Of a stretch of 64,000 nucleotides of DNA, positions 1 to 10,870 are shown one piece after another (the stretch's first letter is position 1; the number at the start of each line of letters is the position of its first letter). Position numbers and translations under genes: made by a program. The notes under the pieces were generated by a model. That model saw nothing but the letters and a program-made list of their open reading frames with translations, was not told where the DNA came from and did not search any database. This DNA comes from Bartonella grahamii subsp. shimonis (GTDB taxonomy: Bacteria; Pseudomonadota; Alphaproteobacteria; Rhizobiales; Rhizobiaceae), in the NCBI RefSeq assembly GCF_036327415.1, contig NZ_CP123961.1, positions 1,674,001 through 1,738,000 on the forward strand. Reading direction: 5' to 3'.

Positions 1-234
1 AAATAAAATTATTTTATTGTTTTTATTATAATTTTAGCTTTATTACCATAAATATTATTAGCTATTATAGTATAAAAAATATCATAGTGTTGTTTTTCAG
101 TTACACATGTCGTTTTTTATTTTTTTGTATAATACAGTAAGATAAGTATTTTAAAAGTTTACAGAAAACAAAAAATTAGCGTAAGCACCAGTTTAGTTCT
201 TTGATTGAAAAAGCTAAATAAGATAAGAGATAAC

Positions 235-363
235 TTTGGTGGACGCACCAAATCTAATGCCATAAGGCCATTACACATTTCAACGATTGCACAACCATTC
301 GTTTCTACAAGAACACGGAATAAATTTAATAAAGTTCATTGTCTTCCACGATTATAACTTTCT
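235..363 (-). pseudogene. Remnant of a DivK-like response regulator receiver domain
   Basis: Translating the minus strand gives VIIVEDNEL from about 355 down to 330, then, after a frameshift, LFRVLVETNG and NGLMALDLVRPPK. These match in order the start of single-domain DivK-type receivers (IVEDNELN, KLFRDLIEA, NGMEALDLAR). The acidic pocket and first helix are recognisable. The phosphorylation-site Asp strand and the rest of the receiver are absent, and no usable start codon is in frame. It is therefore a short decayed fragment. An intact divK is presumably elsewhere in the genome. Confidence 0.6.
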
Positions 364-373
364 GACTTTTATA

Positions 374-1144
374 TCATCCCCCTAATCCATTAAATTTACG
401 AATTGTTTTCTTATAACTTATGAAAGTCATAGCAATAAAAAGAAAAGCGCTCAACAGAAGATATCCAATATTCCACTCATTTTTACCAAATAACAGTGAA
501 ACGGGCAAAGAAGCAGAAAAAGCCATGGGAAGCATAAACAAAAGCCATTTTACAATGCTTGAAGGATAAATTCCTATTGGTACAAATGAAAGCTCGTAAA
601 TCATTTCATGAAAATATTCGACAGGCATCTTACGACTAATAATAAATGTTACAAAATTAAACATCATGAAAAAACAAATATTGACGATAAAAACACAAAA
701 TATTGCAACAATAAAAGAGATCCATCTTAGCTTAAGATCGGATATATTCGGTAATGATACAAATAAATAGGCGCTAACATAAAGAACAAAGAGCTTGATC
801 AGATTAAGTGGTTTACACCAACCAAATAACATCAATAACCAGATTGAAACAGGCTTTATCAAGTATGGCTCAATTTTACCATCCGCTACTTTTTCAAAAA
901 ATGTTTCAATAGAATTAGTAAAAATATTCAAAAATATTCCAAGTAAAACAAAAACAACAAAGATAAAATGAATTTCATCTCTGTTATAATTACCGATCTT
1001 TCCTGAAAAAGAAGCTATTCTATCAATAAATATGAATTGAATAAAATAATAGCATAGAGAAAGAATAAACTCCCCAGCCAAATTCTTACCGTAAACAATC
1101 TGTCGGCAGATATTCAGGCTGATAAAATAAAGGATTATTTTCAT
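374..1144 (-). CDS. ABC-2 type exporter permease (COG3694-like)
   Basis: Integral membrane subunit of an ABC exporter. The protein is about 256 residues with six hydrophobic segments and no soluble domain, and resembles the ABC-2 permeases of the COG3694/DUF990 group. It is the last gene of a three-gene unit (ATPase, permease, permease) read leftward. The ATG at 1144 follows the upstream stop codon by one base. An ATG at 1162, inside the preceding gene, is also possible and would add six residues. The substrate cannot be told from sequence; relatives are annotated loosely as multidrug or viologen exporters. Confidence 0.8.
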   Translation of the reverse strand: MKIILYFISLNICRQIVYGKNLAGEFILSLCYYFIQFIFIDRIASFSGKIGNYNRDEIHFIFVVFVLLGIFLNIFTNSIETFFEKVADGKIEPYLIKPVSIWLLMLFGWCKPLNLIKLFVLYVSAYLFVSLPNISDLKLRWISFIVAIFCVFIVNICFFMMFNFVTFIISRKMPVEYFHEMIYELSFVPIGIYPSSIVKWLLFMLPMAFSASLPVSLLFGKNEWNIGYLLLSAFLFIAMTFISYKKTIRKFNGLGG

Positions 1145-1145
1145 C

Positions 1146-1931
1146 TCAACCACCCGCTCCATTATATGTTTTCATTCCTTTATTCCAAGCAATATAAATT
1201 AAGAATAAAAGACACAAAATATAAGCAAGACTTCCGAAAATAAACTGCTGAAACAATGCTAAATTTTGCGTCGCGAAAAACTCGGCAGGAGCTGATATCA
1301 TGAAACGATAAGGATTAAATTGCATGAGCCCAATAAGCCACACCGGCCAAAAAGATGGTGGTAAAAGAACACCCCCAAGAAGCGCTGAACTGAGAATACT
1401 AAAAGAGAGTAATATATTGTACTCAATCACCCAAAAGCTTAATAAGGCAATTCCAAAAGAGAGTAAAAAACAAAGCAATTGTGATAGAATAACAATGAGA
1501 AAAAAGAATAGAAAAGCGATGACCAATCCCAAAATATTTTCATAGGATGAGACAAGCTTAACAACAAAAAGAGCCAATAACGGGACGCTATATAATACAC
1601 TCTCCCCTAAAAAAGTAAAAAGCATTTGTGTCATATAACTGAAGGGCTTTGTAAGATATACTTCTAATTGACCTTCTTTAACATGATGAGAGAAAAATTT
1701 AATCACATTATAACCATTATTTAAGCGTCCTAGGACTAAAGCAAAAGCATAATAATACATCATATCATGAAAGCTAAAGCCATTTATGGTGTTGCCCATA
1801 TCAGAGAAAAGTGCGTTCCATAATAGAAATTGAATAACAAATGGCGAAAGTGTTCCAATGATAATGTCGGTGAAAAACATTGCTCTATCACTTAGAATAG
1901 TGAGCAATCCATTCTTGGCAAAAAGAAACAT
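1146..1931 (-). CDS. ABC-2 type exporter permease (COG4587-like)
   Basis: Second membrane subunit of the same exporter, mostly hydrophobic with about six membrane spans, ending in the residues YNGAGG. It pairs with the downstream permease to form the heterodimeric channel. I chose the ATG at 1931, which lies 13 bases beyond the ATPase stop. A TTG at 1985 would overlap the ATPase gene by 41 bases and add 18 polar residues; neither start has a strong Shine–Dalgarno. Its position between ATPase and second permease is typical of the COG4586–4587–3694 cassette. Confidence 0.8.
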   Translation of the reverse strand: MFLFAKNGLLTILSDRAMFFTDIIIGTLSPFVIQFLLWNALFSDMGNTINGFSFHDMMYYYAFALVLGRLNNGYNVIKFFSHHVKEGQLEVYLTKPFSYMTQMLFTFLGESVLYSVPLLALFVVKLVSSYENILGLVIAFLFFFLIVILSQLLCFLLSFGIALLSFWVIEYNILLSFSILSSALLGGVLLPPSFWPVWLIGLMQFNPYRFMISAPAEFFATQNLALFQQFIFGSLAYILCLLFLIYIAWNKGMKTYNGAGG

Positions 1932-1944
1932 GCCAAAGCAGTGG

Positions 1945-2964
1945 TTAGATAAATTCTTTAAATTTAGCACGAAGCATCTCTTCAAGCGAGGGAGTGGATA
2001 CAGAGAACGTACAGTTCAGTTCGGTTGTAATTTCCCGTACAAAACGCGCAAAATCCTCACGGGGCAGCGAAATATCTAGCGAGCATTCTTCAGTGTTAAA
2101 GTGCTTATCCTTTAAAGAAGTAGATGATTTCAACGCAATCTCATCAATTTTTTCTACAACAGCTGAAGGTGCAGCCAAGTGTTCACAAAAAAGCGTCATT
2201 CTCACCAAAGAAGGAATGACATTTTTAAGCGCGTGAAGATTGCCGTGAAACTGTTTCTTTCCCTTATGCAAGAGAATAATATCATCGACGTATCCATCAA
2301 TATCTCCCATATCATGACTTGTGATGATATACCCAGTGCCGCGCTTCCTTTTCAGTTTTTTAAGAAGCTCCCTGATCTCATGCTTAGATGTAATATCAAG
2401 ACCAATACTTGGCTCATCGAGGAACACCAGTTTAGGTCTAAAGGAGAGATTAAATGCCAATTCACTTTTCACTCTCTCACCCAGACTAAGCATCCGCACT
2501 GGCTTATCCATAATATGCTCAAGGCCCAGTAACTCTGTGATCTCTTTAAGATCACGGGTAAAAGAAGCGCGTTCAAGACCATATAATGGTTGAACCATAT
2601 CCAGGCTGTAGCGTAAGGGTAAATCCCACCACAAACAATTCTTGTGACCAAAGACCACACCCAAAGACTTGAATAGATCTTTCTTCGCTTTATAAGGATC
2701 AACACCAAGGACTTTAATACATCCCTCATCAGCATGTTGTATACCAGAAAGTATTTTAATCAGTGTCGATTTACCCGCTCCGTTAGGGCCAAGAATTGCT
2801 AATGATTGCCCTGAAAAGAGGGTGAAACTTATATCTTTTAACACATGATGATTTGTATAAACCGGCTTGAAAAGAGAAACCACCTTGTTATTAAAACCAA
2901 TTCCTCTATCAATGTTGCGATATATTTTTGAGACGTTATTAACTTCAATCAATAATGATCCCAT
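1945..2964 (-). CDS. ABC exporter ATP-binding protein (COG4586-like)
   Basis: Nucleotide-binding subunit that powers the two ABC-2 permeases encoded just downstream. The 339-residue protein has Walker A GPNGAGKST near residue 60, a slightly divergent signature region MLSLGERVKSELA, Walker B LVFLDEPSIGLD and the switch histidine in ITSHD. The C-terminal 100 residues are an extra regulatory-looking domain usual in this subfamily. The start at 2964 has GGAG upstream. It leads a leftward three-gene operon; the DNA upstream holds no other gene for about 800 bases. Confidence 0.88.
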   Translation of the reverse strand: MGSLLIEVNNVSKIYRNIDRGIGFNNKVVSLFKPVYTNHHVLKDISFTLFSGQSLAILGPNGAGKSTLIKILSGIQHADEGCIKVLGVDPYKAKKDLFKSLGVVFGHKNCLWWDLPLRYSLDMVQPLYGLERASFTRDLKEITELLGLEHIMDKPVRMLSLGERVKSELAFNLSFRPKLVFLDEPSIGLDITSKHEIRELLKKLKRKRGTGYIITSHDMGDIDGYVDDIILLHKGKKQFHGNLHALKNVIPSLVRMTLFCEHLAAPSAVVEKIDEIALKSSTSLKDKHFNTEECSLDISLPREDFARFVREITTELNCTFSVSTPSLEEMLRAKFKEFI

Positions 2965-3786
2965 CCGTCACTCCTAATTTCAACTTATCCCCACTTTGAA
3001 TGTTCCCATAATAAATATCTGTTTTTGTTCACTAGAAAAAACAAAAGTGTTCAAGCCCTCCTTAGAGCAATAAAACGCATCTGATGTTTTATCTCCAGTT
3101 TTTTGTATAGATATTTTTTCAATGTGATGAGTTTACTTCAATGAAGCATTAAGATATTAAAAACTTATTTCTTCTTTTATGAAAGATAATCTTTTGAAGA
3201 AACTAAGTAAGTAGAAAAATAATTGCTCATTGAAAGGAGAACTTTGCTAATAAACCTTCATTGTATAAGCAAAGATACAAAGTATAAATCTATAATATAC
3301 AAGTATAAATCTATAATATAAGCCTATCAAATCACTTTGATAACAGAACAAAATCCCTTGACAACACGAATTTTTGAGAGGCTACTTTTCCTCAGCATTA
3401 CTATAAAATGCCTCAATTATTCTCCATGAAAAAATTAAAATAACCTTCACTATTTTAGTAAATATCTTTCAGATTTTATCTAACTCATCTCCCTCAACAG
3501 ACACACCTCCCCAATATATGACCTCTGTAAATAATTCAAAGGAGCAGCTTCATCAACTCAGATTATTAAACGATACACCATATCCAAAAATAACAATACA
3601 ATCAATATGGATAAAGAACTGTAGAAAGAAAACTTACAATATTCGAAAATTTCATCACTCAAAAACACAGTTTTCTCATAGCGATTAACTTATCAAAAAC
3701 TTTCTCCAAATGATGCCTTATTCATCTTATCAAATCAAATTTATAGACAAAATTTGTATCAATTAAAAAGAACAAATGAAGTTTCT
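2965..3786. other. Gene-free AT-rich spacer with a short tandem repeat
   Basis: No open frame here resembles a known protein. The only clear structure is a tandem duplication of about 21 bases (units at 3278–3299 and 3300–3320) sharing AAGTATAAATCTATAATATA. The promoter of the exporter operon should lie in its left part. Confidence 0.5.
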
Positions 3787-4770
3787 TTACTCTGTTTCAG
3801 CATCACTCTCATTAAAAGACAAAAGATTAAAACTTTGGACCATATGAGGTGGTAAAGGTGCAACAATATCCAATATTCCTCCTGATGGATGAGGAATACG
3901 AATACGACGTGCATGAAGATGAAGACGGTTTTGAATTCCTCCTGGTAATGTCCAATTACTATCAGAAAAAAAATACTTTGTATCGCCAATGATAGGATGA
4001 TCCATATGGGCAGCATGCACACGAAGCTGATGTGTTCTCCCTGTATAGGGTTCCATTTCAAGCCACGAAAGAGCCCGCCCTCGCGTATCTAAAACGCGAT
4101 AATAGGAAACCGCATGATGTGAATCTGGCTCCCCATGTTCACAAACGCGCATTTTGTCACCTTGTGCAGTCATTTCCTTAACCATCCACGTTGAAATTTT
4201 GTCCTGCTTTTTTTTAGGCACGCCCCGAACCAACGCCCAATAAGTCTTTTTTGTTTCTCGTGCTCTAAAAGCAGCTGTTAAGGACTGAGCAGCTCCCCTT
4301 GATCGCGCAACAATAAGCACACCCGACGTCTCACGATCAAGACGATGAACCAAACGCGGCTTTTCACCTTTTTTATTGCGCCATACCTCAAGCATACTAT
4401 CCATATGACGTGTTAAACCAGAGCCTCCTTGTACAGCCAACCCAGCTGGTTTATTAAAAACAAAGACCTTTTGATCTTCATAAAGCAGCATTTTTTTCAA
4501 AACGGTTCCATCATCCTGCCCACGAAGTGTTTTATGCGTTATTGAAAGATTTTCCTTATTATTAATAGGAATAGGTGGAATACGAACAGCCTGCCCCATA
4601 CAAAGACGCGTATCGGCTTTAACGCGTCCACCATCAACCCGTATCTGACCAGAACGCAATAATTTTTGCAAAGCTCCAAAACCAAGTCCTGGGTAATGCA
4701 CTTTAAACCAGCGATCTAAGCGCATTCCATTTTCATCTGCCTCAACTTTTTTTATTTCTACGCTTGCCAT
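3787..4770 (-). CDS. rluC: RluC/RluD-family 23S rRNA pseudouridine synthase
   Basis: Isomerises uridines to pseudouridine in 23S rRNA. The 327-residue protein has an N-terminal S4 RNA-binding domain (residues about 13–65, MRLDRWFK…LLRSGQIRVDG) and a catalytic domain with the family motif HRLDRETSG, whose Asp145 is the nucleophile. Later motifs GRTHQLRVHA and HPIIGDTKY are also intact. The S4 domain and length fit RluC, although RluC and RluD cannot be split firmly by eye. It stands alone, divergent from the exporter gene on its right. Confidence 0.87.
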   Translation of the reverse strand: MASVEIKKVEADENGMRLDRWFKVHYPGLGFGALQKLLRSGQIRVDGGRVKADTRLCMGQAVRIPPIPINNKENLSITHKTLRGQDDGTVLKKMLLYEDQKVFVFNKPAGLAVQGGSGLTRHMDSMLEVWRNKKGEKPRLVHRLDRETSGVLIVARSRGAAQSLTAAFRARETKKTYWALVRGVPKKKQDKISTWMVKEMTAQGDKMRVCEHGEPDSHHAVSYYRVLDTRGRALSWLEMEPYTGRTHQLRVHAAHMDHPIIGDTKYFFSDSNWTLPGGIQNRLHLHARRIRIPHPSGGILDIVAPLPPHMVQSFNLLSFNESDAETE

Positions 4771-5005
4771 AAAAGTTCCCTTACCTGATAATTTTCTCTG
4801 CCCAATATTTTTTACCTGATAATTTTATTGTTCTATTTTTGCGCCTTTATAAATACAAAAATTCATATTTTAGTTGGCTTTATCACACCATATTACAGTT
4901 AGTATCCAAAATTGCCTTTTCGTAACGTCCAAATTTTATTAGCTAAAAACTAAGCGTTATAAATCAACAGCCTTTACGCTTAATAGCAAATGGAGATAAT
5001 TAACC

Positions 5006-6787
5006 GTGTCCTTATTCAAAACCTATACACGTGTTCTCACTTACCTAAATAGAGAAAAAAATGCATCCCTTTTAATCTGTACCGCTAATGTTATGTTAGC
5101 TATTATCACTATTGCAGAGCCTATTTTATTCGGACGCGTTATTGATTCTATTTCAGAAAAATCAGCTATCATTCCTACTCTTACCCTTTGGGTTTGTTTT
5201 GGACTTTCACATATTATTGCTTATGTCCTTGTTGCCCGCGGTGCTGACCGCTTAGCCCATAGACGCCGCTTAACGGTTTTAACGGAATCTTTCGAACGTA
5301 TCATTGCCATGCCTTTAATTTGGCATCAACAACGCGGAACTTCTAACGCACTCCATACACTTTTGCGCGCGATAGACTCCATGTCAACCATATGGCTTGA
5401 TTTTATGCGCCAACACCTCTCAACGCTTGTCGCCTTATTAGTTCTCATCCCCATAGCGTTTAATATGAATTGGCGTCTTTCAATAATCTTGGTTGTGCTT
5501 GCCATCATCTACATATTAATTGCACGTTTAGTGATGCGAAAAACAAAAGACGGACAAGCCGCCGTAGAATACTACCACCACAACCTTTTTAAACATGTCA
5601 GTGATTCAATCTCTAATGTTTCTATTGTACAAAGTTATAACCGAATAAAAGAAGAAACTTCTATACTGCATCAACATACAAATGCTCTGCTTAAAGCACA
5701 AAATCCTGTTCTCAATTGGTGGGCACTCGCCAGTGGCTTAAATCGAATGGCTTCAACAATTTCAATCGTTTGTGTTCTACTTCTTGGAGCTTTTTTTGTT
5801 ACAAGAGGTCAATTACGAGTAGGTGAAGTCGTTGCTTTTGTTGGATTTGCACAACTCATGATTGGCCGTCTAGACCAAATGAGCAATTTTATTAATTGTA
5901 CAATATCCTCACAAGCAAAACTGCAGGAATTTTTTGAAATGGAAGACTCAACCTTTCATGCCAACGAACCGCAAAATCTCCCTTCCCTCCAAAATGTTAA
6001 AGGCGCCATACAATTTCATCACGTGACCTATAAATTTCCAAATTCTTCTCAAGGTGTTTTTGATATTTCCTTTGAGGTTAAAGCAGGACAAACTGTTGCG
6101 ATTGTAGGACCAACAGGGGCTGGGAAGACAACATTGATCAATCTGTTACAGCGCGTATATGACCCTACCTTTGGGCATATCTCCATTGATGGAATAAATA
6201 TATGCTCGATCAATCACGAATCTTTACGTAAATCTCTAGCAACAGTATTTCAAGACTCGGGGCTTTTCAACCGTACTATTCATGACAATATCTCAATAGG
6301 AAAAGCGAGCGCAACGAATGAAGAACTTTATGAAGCTGCAAAAATAGCAGAAGCTCACGATTTTATTCTAAAAAAAGCCGATTGCTATAACACAATGGTG
6401 GGCGAACGAGGATCTCAATTATCAGGTGGAGAAAAACAGCGACTAGCAATTGCACGCGCTGTTTTAAAAAATGCCCCTATTCTCATTCTAGATGAAGCAA
6501 CAAGCGCTCTTGATGTTGAAACAGAAGCACGTGTCAAAGATGCTCTCGATTGCATACGCCATAACCGCACTACTTTTATTATAGCGCATCGCCTCTCAAC
6601 AGTACGCAATGCTGATGTGATACTCTTTCTGGAACATGGTTACTTAATGGAAAAAGGAAACTTTCAAGAATTGATCGATAAAGGGGGACGTTTCTCTAAA
6701 TTTTTAAAGACAAGTGGTTTAACAATCAAACCACCAGAAAGAGAAGGAGAAAATATTATCCCCTTACATGAAGCCATAGCATCATAA
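5006..6787 (+). CDS. ndvA: NdvA/ChvA-like beta-glucan ABC exporter (fused permease–ATPase)
   Basis: Half-size ABC exporter of 593 residues. It has an N-terminal six-span membrane domain (about 20–300) and a C-terminal ATPase with Walker A GPTGAGKTT (368–376), signature LSGGEKQRLAIARA, Walker B ILILDEATSALD and H-loop IIAHRLST. Length and sequence fit the rhizobial NdvA/ChvA family, which exports cyclic beta-1,2-glucan to the periplasm as a homodimer. No glucan synthase (ndvB) is in the window, so the substrate is inferred from family only; a lipid-A-type MsbA exporter is the main alternative. The start at 5006 is GTG preceded by GGAG. Confidence 0.82.
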   Translation: MSLFKTYTRVLTYLNREKNASLLICTANVMLAIITIAEPILFGRVIDSISEKSAIIPTLTLWVCFGLSHIIAYVLVARGADRLAHRRRLTVLTESFERIIAMPLIWHQQRGTSNALHTLLRAIDSMSTIWLDFMRQHLSTLVALLVLIPIAFNMNWRLSIILVVLAIIYILIARLVMRKTKDGQAAVEYYHHNLFKHVSDSISNVSIVQSYNRIKEETSILHQHTNALLKAQNPVLNWWALASGLNRMASTISIVCVLLLGAFFVTRGQLRVGEVVAFVGFAQLMIGRLDQMSNFINCTISSQAKLQEFFEMEDSTFHANEPQNLPSLQNVKGAIQFHHVTYKFPNSSQGVFDISFEVKAGQTVAIVGPTGAGKTTLINLLQRVYDPTFGHISIDGINICSINHESLRKSLATVFQDSGLFNRTIHDNISIGKASATNEELYEAAKIAEAHDFILKKADCYNTMVGERGSQLSGGEKQRLAIARAVLKNAPILILDEATSALDVETEARVKDALDCIRHNRTTFIIAHRLSTVRNADVILFLEHGYLMEKGNFQELIDKGGRFSKFLKTSGLTIKPPEREGENIIPLHEAIAS

Positions 6788-7999
6788 AAACGATACTCTT
6801 CATAAATCTTATGCAAAAAATCCTCCTCAATACAACAAAAGCGCTTATATGATACAAGTAAAAAGATTTCTAAAAATGCCACAATCCATTTTAGGTGTTT
6901 AAGCCCAATATTAAAACAATTTAGTATTTTCTCTGCTATTGCAATTTTACTAGATTGAGACAAAAATATTGTCCTATATCTGTACATATTAACGAGTATA
7001 CACTCTCATTTAGGGAAAATATAAAAACGTAAAGGTAAAAATAACTTCCAATTTTACCGTTTTACCGTTTTCTTTTAACTCAGCTTTACGAATTTCAAAA
7101 CGAACTAAAGCAATAGCTTTCAAATAATGAATATTATATATTGTTTTGCACTTTTGTTTATCACGTTCTTTAGAGGTTTTCCATAAAGAACAAAACGTCA
7201 CCATTCTGCATATTTATATGGCTTTTTTAAGAAACATTTCTCAATGCTCCTAAACACATTTCACAACGACATCCGTGAATGATTTTGATTAATTTAACAT
7301 ACACAGAATTTGAAACGATAAATTATCATTATAAAGCGACTTATTAAAAAAATAATAACATAATAAATTAGACATTAATCTAAATCTTTAGATTTATGTA
7401 ACATTTCTTTGATTTATATAGATAATTTATTACTTTATAACTTGTAATAAAGCCTCATAAAGATAGGAAAATATTTTTTAAAGACCTTTTAATGATAAAT
7501 CAAAAAACTGCTTTCTTGTACATAACAAGCAAAATGGAGACAATACAATAGCTCTAAGATACAACAACCCTTGTATAAGTTTTTTCAAGGAAAGGAATTT
7601 TAGTTATTTGGAAGCTAATAGAATAATGATAGTTTATAACTTTATAAGGATAATCGTATGCAATAAATCTTGTATTATTCCTTTCATAAAAAGAGATATT
7701 TCTTCAAAAAAATCTATAAGAGCAACATAATAACTAGTACTCCTAGTAAAAGAATATACAGCAAAGCATGAAGTGCTGCATAATTTATCTTATCTTAAAA
7801 CGGTAACTCCTGAAACGCTTGGAAGCTATAAAGCCAAATGAAAAAGTAATGATAAAGACAAACACTGTTTTTATCTTTACACATTGTATTTTTCCCCCTG
7901 TATCTGCATTTCAGAAAGACACCAGACAGATATTCGTGATACTTAGATGCAATCCAATATAAAAATGTAAAAAACACCTATGCAGAATGATTTCATTGT
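6788..7999. other. Long gene-poor spacer with one dispersed repeat copy
   Basis: About 1.2 kb without a convincing gene. Small frames exist, such as 64 codons at 7010–7204 minus with a polar stretch ending KAELKENGKTVKLE, but I recognise no homologue and see no good ribosome site. A copy of the dispersed repeat lies at 7225–7290. Such spacers are common in Bartonella chromosomes. Confidence 0.5.
7225..7290 (+). repeat. Dispersed ~60-bp repeat, copy 1
   Basis: Begins TTTTAAGAAACATTTCTCAA and continues CACAACGACATCCGTGAATG. It matches copies at 12341–12400 and 48241–48300, all in spacers. Shared words include TTTAAGAAA, TCTCAA, GCTCC and ACATCCGTGAATG or close variants. Confidence 0.6.
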
Positions 8000-10666
8000 T
8001 TAATTTTTTTCCAAAAAATCTTTTAGTGCCGCAAATGCCTCATCAGCTTTGTTCCCCTCAGGACCACCAGCCTGCGCCATATCAGGACGACCACCTCCAC
8101 CTTTACCACCAAGCATAGCTGAAAGAATACGAACGAGATCAACAGCATTTAACTTACCCGTTAAATCATCCGTAACGCCGACAACAGCACTCCCTTTTCC
8201 ATCATCCGAAACACTAATAAAAGCAACCACTCCAGATCCGATTTGTTTTTTCTCAGAATCGACGAGTGCTTTAAGATCCCGTGGTAAAATATTTTTAACA
8301 ACGCGTCCGGTAAAAGAAAGCCCATTAATGATGGTAATATCGCCTTGGCTCCTTTCTCTTATTCCACCACTCAACATCATTTTCTTGCGTACATCATTCA
8401 ATTCTTTTTCAAGTTTACGACGGTCATCAAGCAAAATTCGCACCCGTTCTTCCACGCCAGCAGAAGAAGTTTTTAAAAGATCAGCAATTTCATGAACACG
8501 TTCATCTTGGCGGCTAAGATAAAGACGTGCTTCTTTGCCTGTTAAGGCTTCAATACGCCGCACTCCAGCAGCTACAGAACTTTCAGAAATAATATGAATC
8601 AAACCGATATCACCTGTTCGTTCCACATGTGTACCCCCACAAAGCTCTATTGACCAACGCTTTTTTAATCTTTCCTGTTCAAGTGGCTCCCCCATAGAAA
8701 CAACACGAACTTCATCACCATATTTTTCACCAAATAATGCCATTGCACCTTCAGAAATTGCATCATCTACAGCCATGAGACACGTTGTTACTTCACTATT
8801 TTGCAAAATAATCTCATTTGCTAAATCTTCTATTTTTTTCAATTCTTCCAAAGAAACAGATTTTGGATGAGAAAAATCAAAACGCAATCGATCTGGCGAT
8901 ACAAGAGAGCCCTTTTGTGTAACATGAGATCCCAAAACTTGTCGTAAAGCTTCATGTAACAAATGAGTAGCAGAATGATTTACACAAATTTTTTTACGAC
9001 GAACAATATCAACGGTTAATTCTACACAATCAGACCTCGATGCCTGACCAGATTTTACTTCTCCAATATGAATAAAAAGACCATCGCCTTTTCTCTGAGT
9101 ATCATGCACCTCAAAAATAAAATCTTCATTAGAAATGATACCGCTATCACCAATCTGCCCCCCAGATTCACCATAAAAAGGTGTCTGATTAACAACAAGT
9201 ATAGCTTTCTGACCTGAAGAAATATGATCAACGAGTTTACCATCACACACAAGAGCTGTAAGAATGCCTTTAGCCGTTTCTGTTTCATAACCCAAAAATT
9301 CTGTAGCCCCCACTTTATCATGAATAGAAAACCAGATCTTTTCTGTTACAGCTTCCCCAGAACCAGACCAATTGGCACGCGCTTCCTCTTTTTGACGTTC
9401 CATCGCTTTATCAAAGGTATCAACATCAACAGATATCCCACGACGCCGCAAAACATCCTGCGTTAAATCAAGCGGAAAACCATAGGTATCATAAAGCTTG
9501 AAAGCAACTTCACCATTTAAATGATCTCCTTCTTTAAGATCGGCACTTGCTTCATTTAACAAACCAAGTCCTCGTTCAAGCGTTTTACGAAAACGTATTT
9601 CTTCTAACCTTAAAGTTTCTGAAATCAAAGATTCAGCACGCATCAATTCAGGATAGGCCTCTCCCATTTCGCGGTTTAAAGCAGGCAAAAGTCGCCACAT
9701 TAAGGGCTCTTTAGCACCAAGAAGATGTGCATGACGCATAGCTCGACGCATAATACGACGTAGAACATATCCTCGTCCTTCGTTAGAAGGAAGAACACCA
9801 TCAGCAATTAAAAATGCCGATGAGCGAAGATGATCAGCAATGACACGATGGCTGGCAATAAAATCACCCGTTGCTTCAACCCCTGTTATCTCCTGTGAGG
9901 CACCAATTAATGCACGAAAAAGATCAATATCATAATTATCATGAACACCCTGCAAAACAGCAGCAATACGCTCTAATCCCATACCGGTATCAATAGAAGG
10001 ATGAGGCAAGCCAACACGTTCTTCCTTGGAAATTTGCTCATATTGCATAAAAACAAGATTCCAAATCTCAATAAAGCGATCGCCATTTTCTTCCATACTT
10101 CCAGGAGGACCGCCCCAGATTTCATCGCCATGATCATAAAAAATCTCTGAACAAGGACCGCAAGGACCTGTTTCGCCCATCGACCAAAAATTATCAGCCG
10201 TCGCAATACGGACAATTTTTTCATCTGGAAGACCTGAAATTTTACGCCACAGTTCAGCAGCAACATCATCACTCTGATAAACTGTCACCAACAATTTATC
10301 TTTTGGTAAGCAAAATTCCTTCGTTAAAAGATTCCATGATAAAAAAATGGCTTCTTCTTTGAAATAATCACCGAAAGAAAAATTACCCAACATTTCAAAA
10401 AATGTATGATGGCGTGCTGTATAACCAACATTATCAAGATCATTATGCTTTCCACCCGCACGAACACATTTTTGTGCCGTTGTTGCCTGCTTATAAGGAG
10501 GTTGTTCAAGTCCAGTAAAAACATTTTTAAACTGCACCATTCCAGCATTTGTAAACATGAGTGTAGGATCATTACGTGGAACAAGAGGGCTAGAAGAAAG
10601 AACTTTATGCCCATTACGATGAAAATAATCTAAAAATATTGACCGGATATTATTAACACTATTCAT
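8000..10666 (-). CDS. alaS: Alanyl-tRNA synthetase
   Basis: Charges tRNA-Ala with alanine and clears mischarged Ser and Gly. The 888-residue protein has the class II catalytic core (motif 1 region [22 protein letters not shown]), the tRNA-recognition domain, the editing domain with zinc ligands HSATH and CGGTH, and the C-terminal C-Ala/DHHA1 domain ending in [16 protein letters not shown]. The length is normal for alphaproteobacteria. The start at 10666 has AGGTG upstream. It follows recA in the leftward direction, an order also common in Rhizobiales. Confidence 0.97.
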   Translation of the reverse strand: MNSVNNIRSIFLDYFHRNGHKVLSSSPLVPRNDPTLMFTNAGMVQFKNVFTGLEQPPYKQATTAQKCVRAGGKHNDLDNVGYTARHHTFFEMLGNFSFGDYFKEEAIFLSWNLLTKEFCLPKDKLLVTVYQSDDVAAELWRKISGLPDEKIVRIATADNFWSMGETGPCGPCSEIFYDHGDEIWGGPPGSMEENGDRFIEIWNLVFMQYEQISKEERVGLPHPSIDTGMGLERIAAVLQGVHDNYDIDLFRALIGASQEITGVEATGDFIASHRVIADHLRSSAFLIADGVLPSNEGRGYVLRRIMRRAMRHAHLLGAKEPLMWRLLPALNREMGEAYPELMRAESLISETLRLEEIRFRKTLERGLGLLNEASADLKEGDHLNGEVAFKLYDTYGFPLDLTQDVLRRRGISVDVDTFDKAMERQKEEARANWSGSGEAVTEKIWFSIHDKVGATEFLGYETETAKGILTALVCDGKLVDHISSGQKAILVVNQTPFYGESGGQIGDSGIISNEDFIFEVHDTQRKGDGLFIHIGEVKSGQASRSDCVELTVDIVRRKKICVNHSATHLLHEALRQVLGSHVTQKGSLVSPDRLRFDFSHPKSVSLEELKKIEDLANEIILQNSEVTTCLMAVDDAISEGAMALFGEKYGDEVRVVSMGEPLEQERLKKRWSIELCGGTHVERTGDIGLIHIISESSVAAGVRRIEALTGKEARLYLSRQDERVHEIADLLKTSSAGVEERVRILLDDRRKLEKELNDVRKKMMLSGGIRERSQGDITIINGLSFTGRVVKNILPRDLKALVDSEKKQIGSGVVAFISVSDDGKGSAVVGVTDDLTGKLNAVDLVRILSAMLGGKGGGGRPDMAQAGGPEGNKADEAFAALKDFLEKN

Positions 10667-10870
10667 ATTGACACCTGCTCAATACAGCACAAAATCATAA
10701 AATAAAACTCCCCCTCATTAAATATCCTCTTCGCCACGCATGGAGTCAATTTAATCAAAGAATGGAATATTTGTTATAAAAAATTGAGAAAAATGACTGT
10801 ATATTTAAAAACTCAACAAAAAAATAGAAAAATCTTAAAGAAGAAATTATAGACGAAAAAAAACGCTCCA

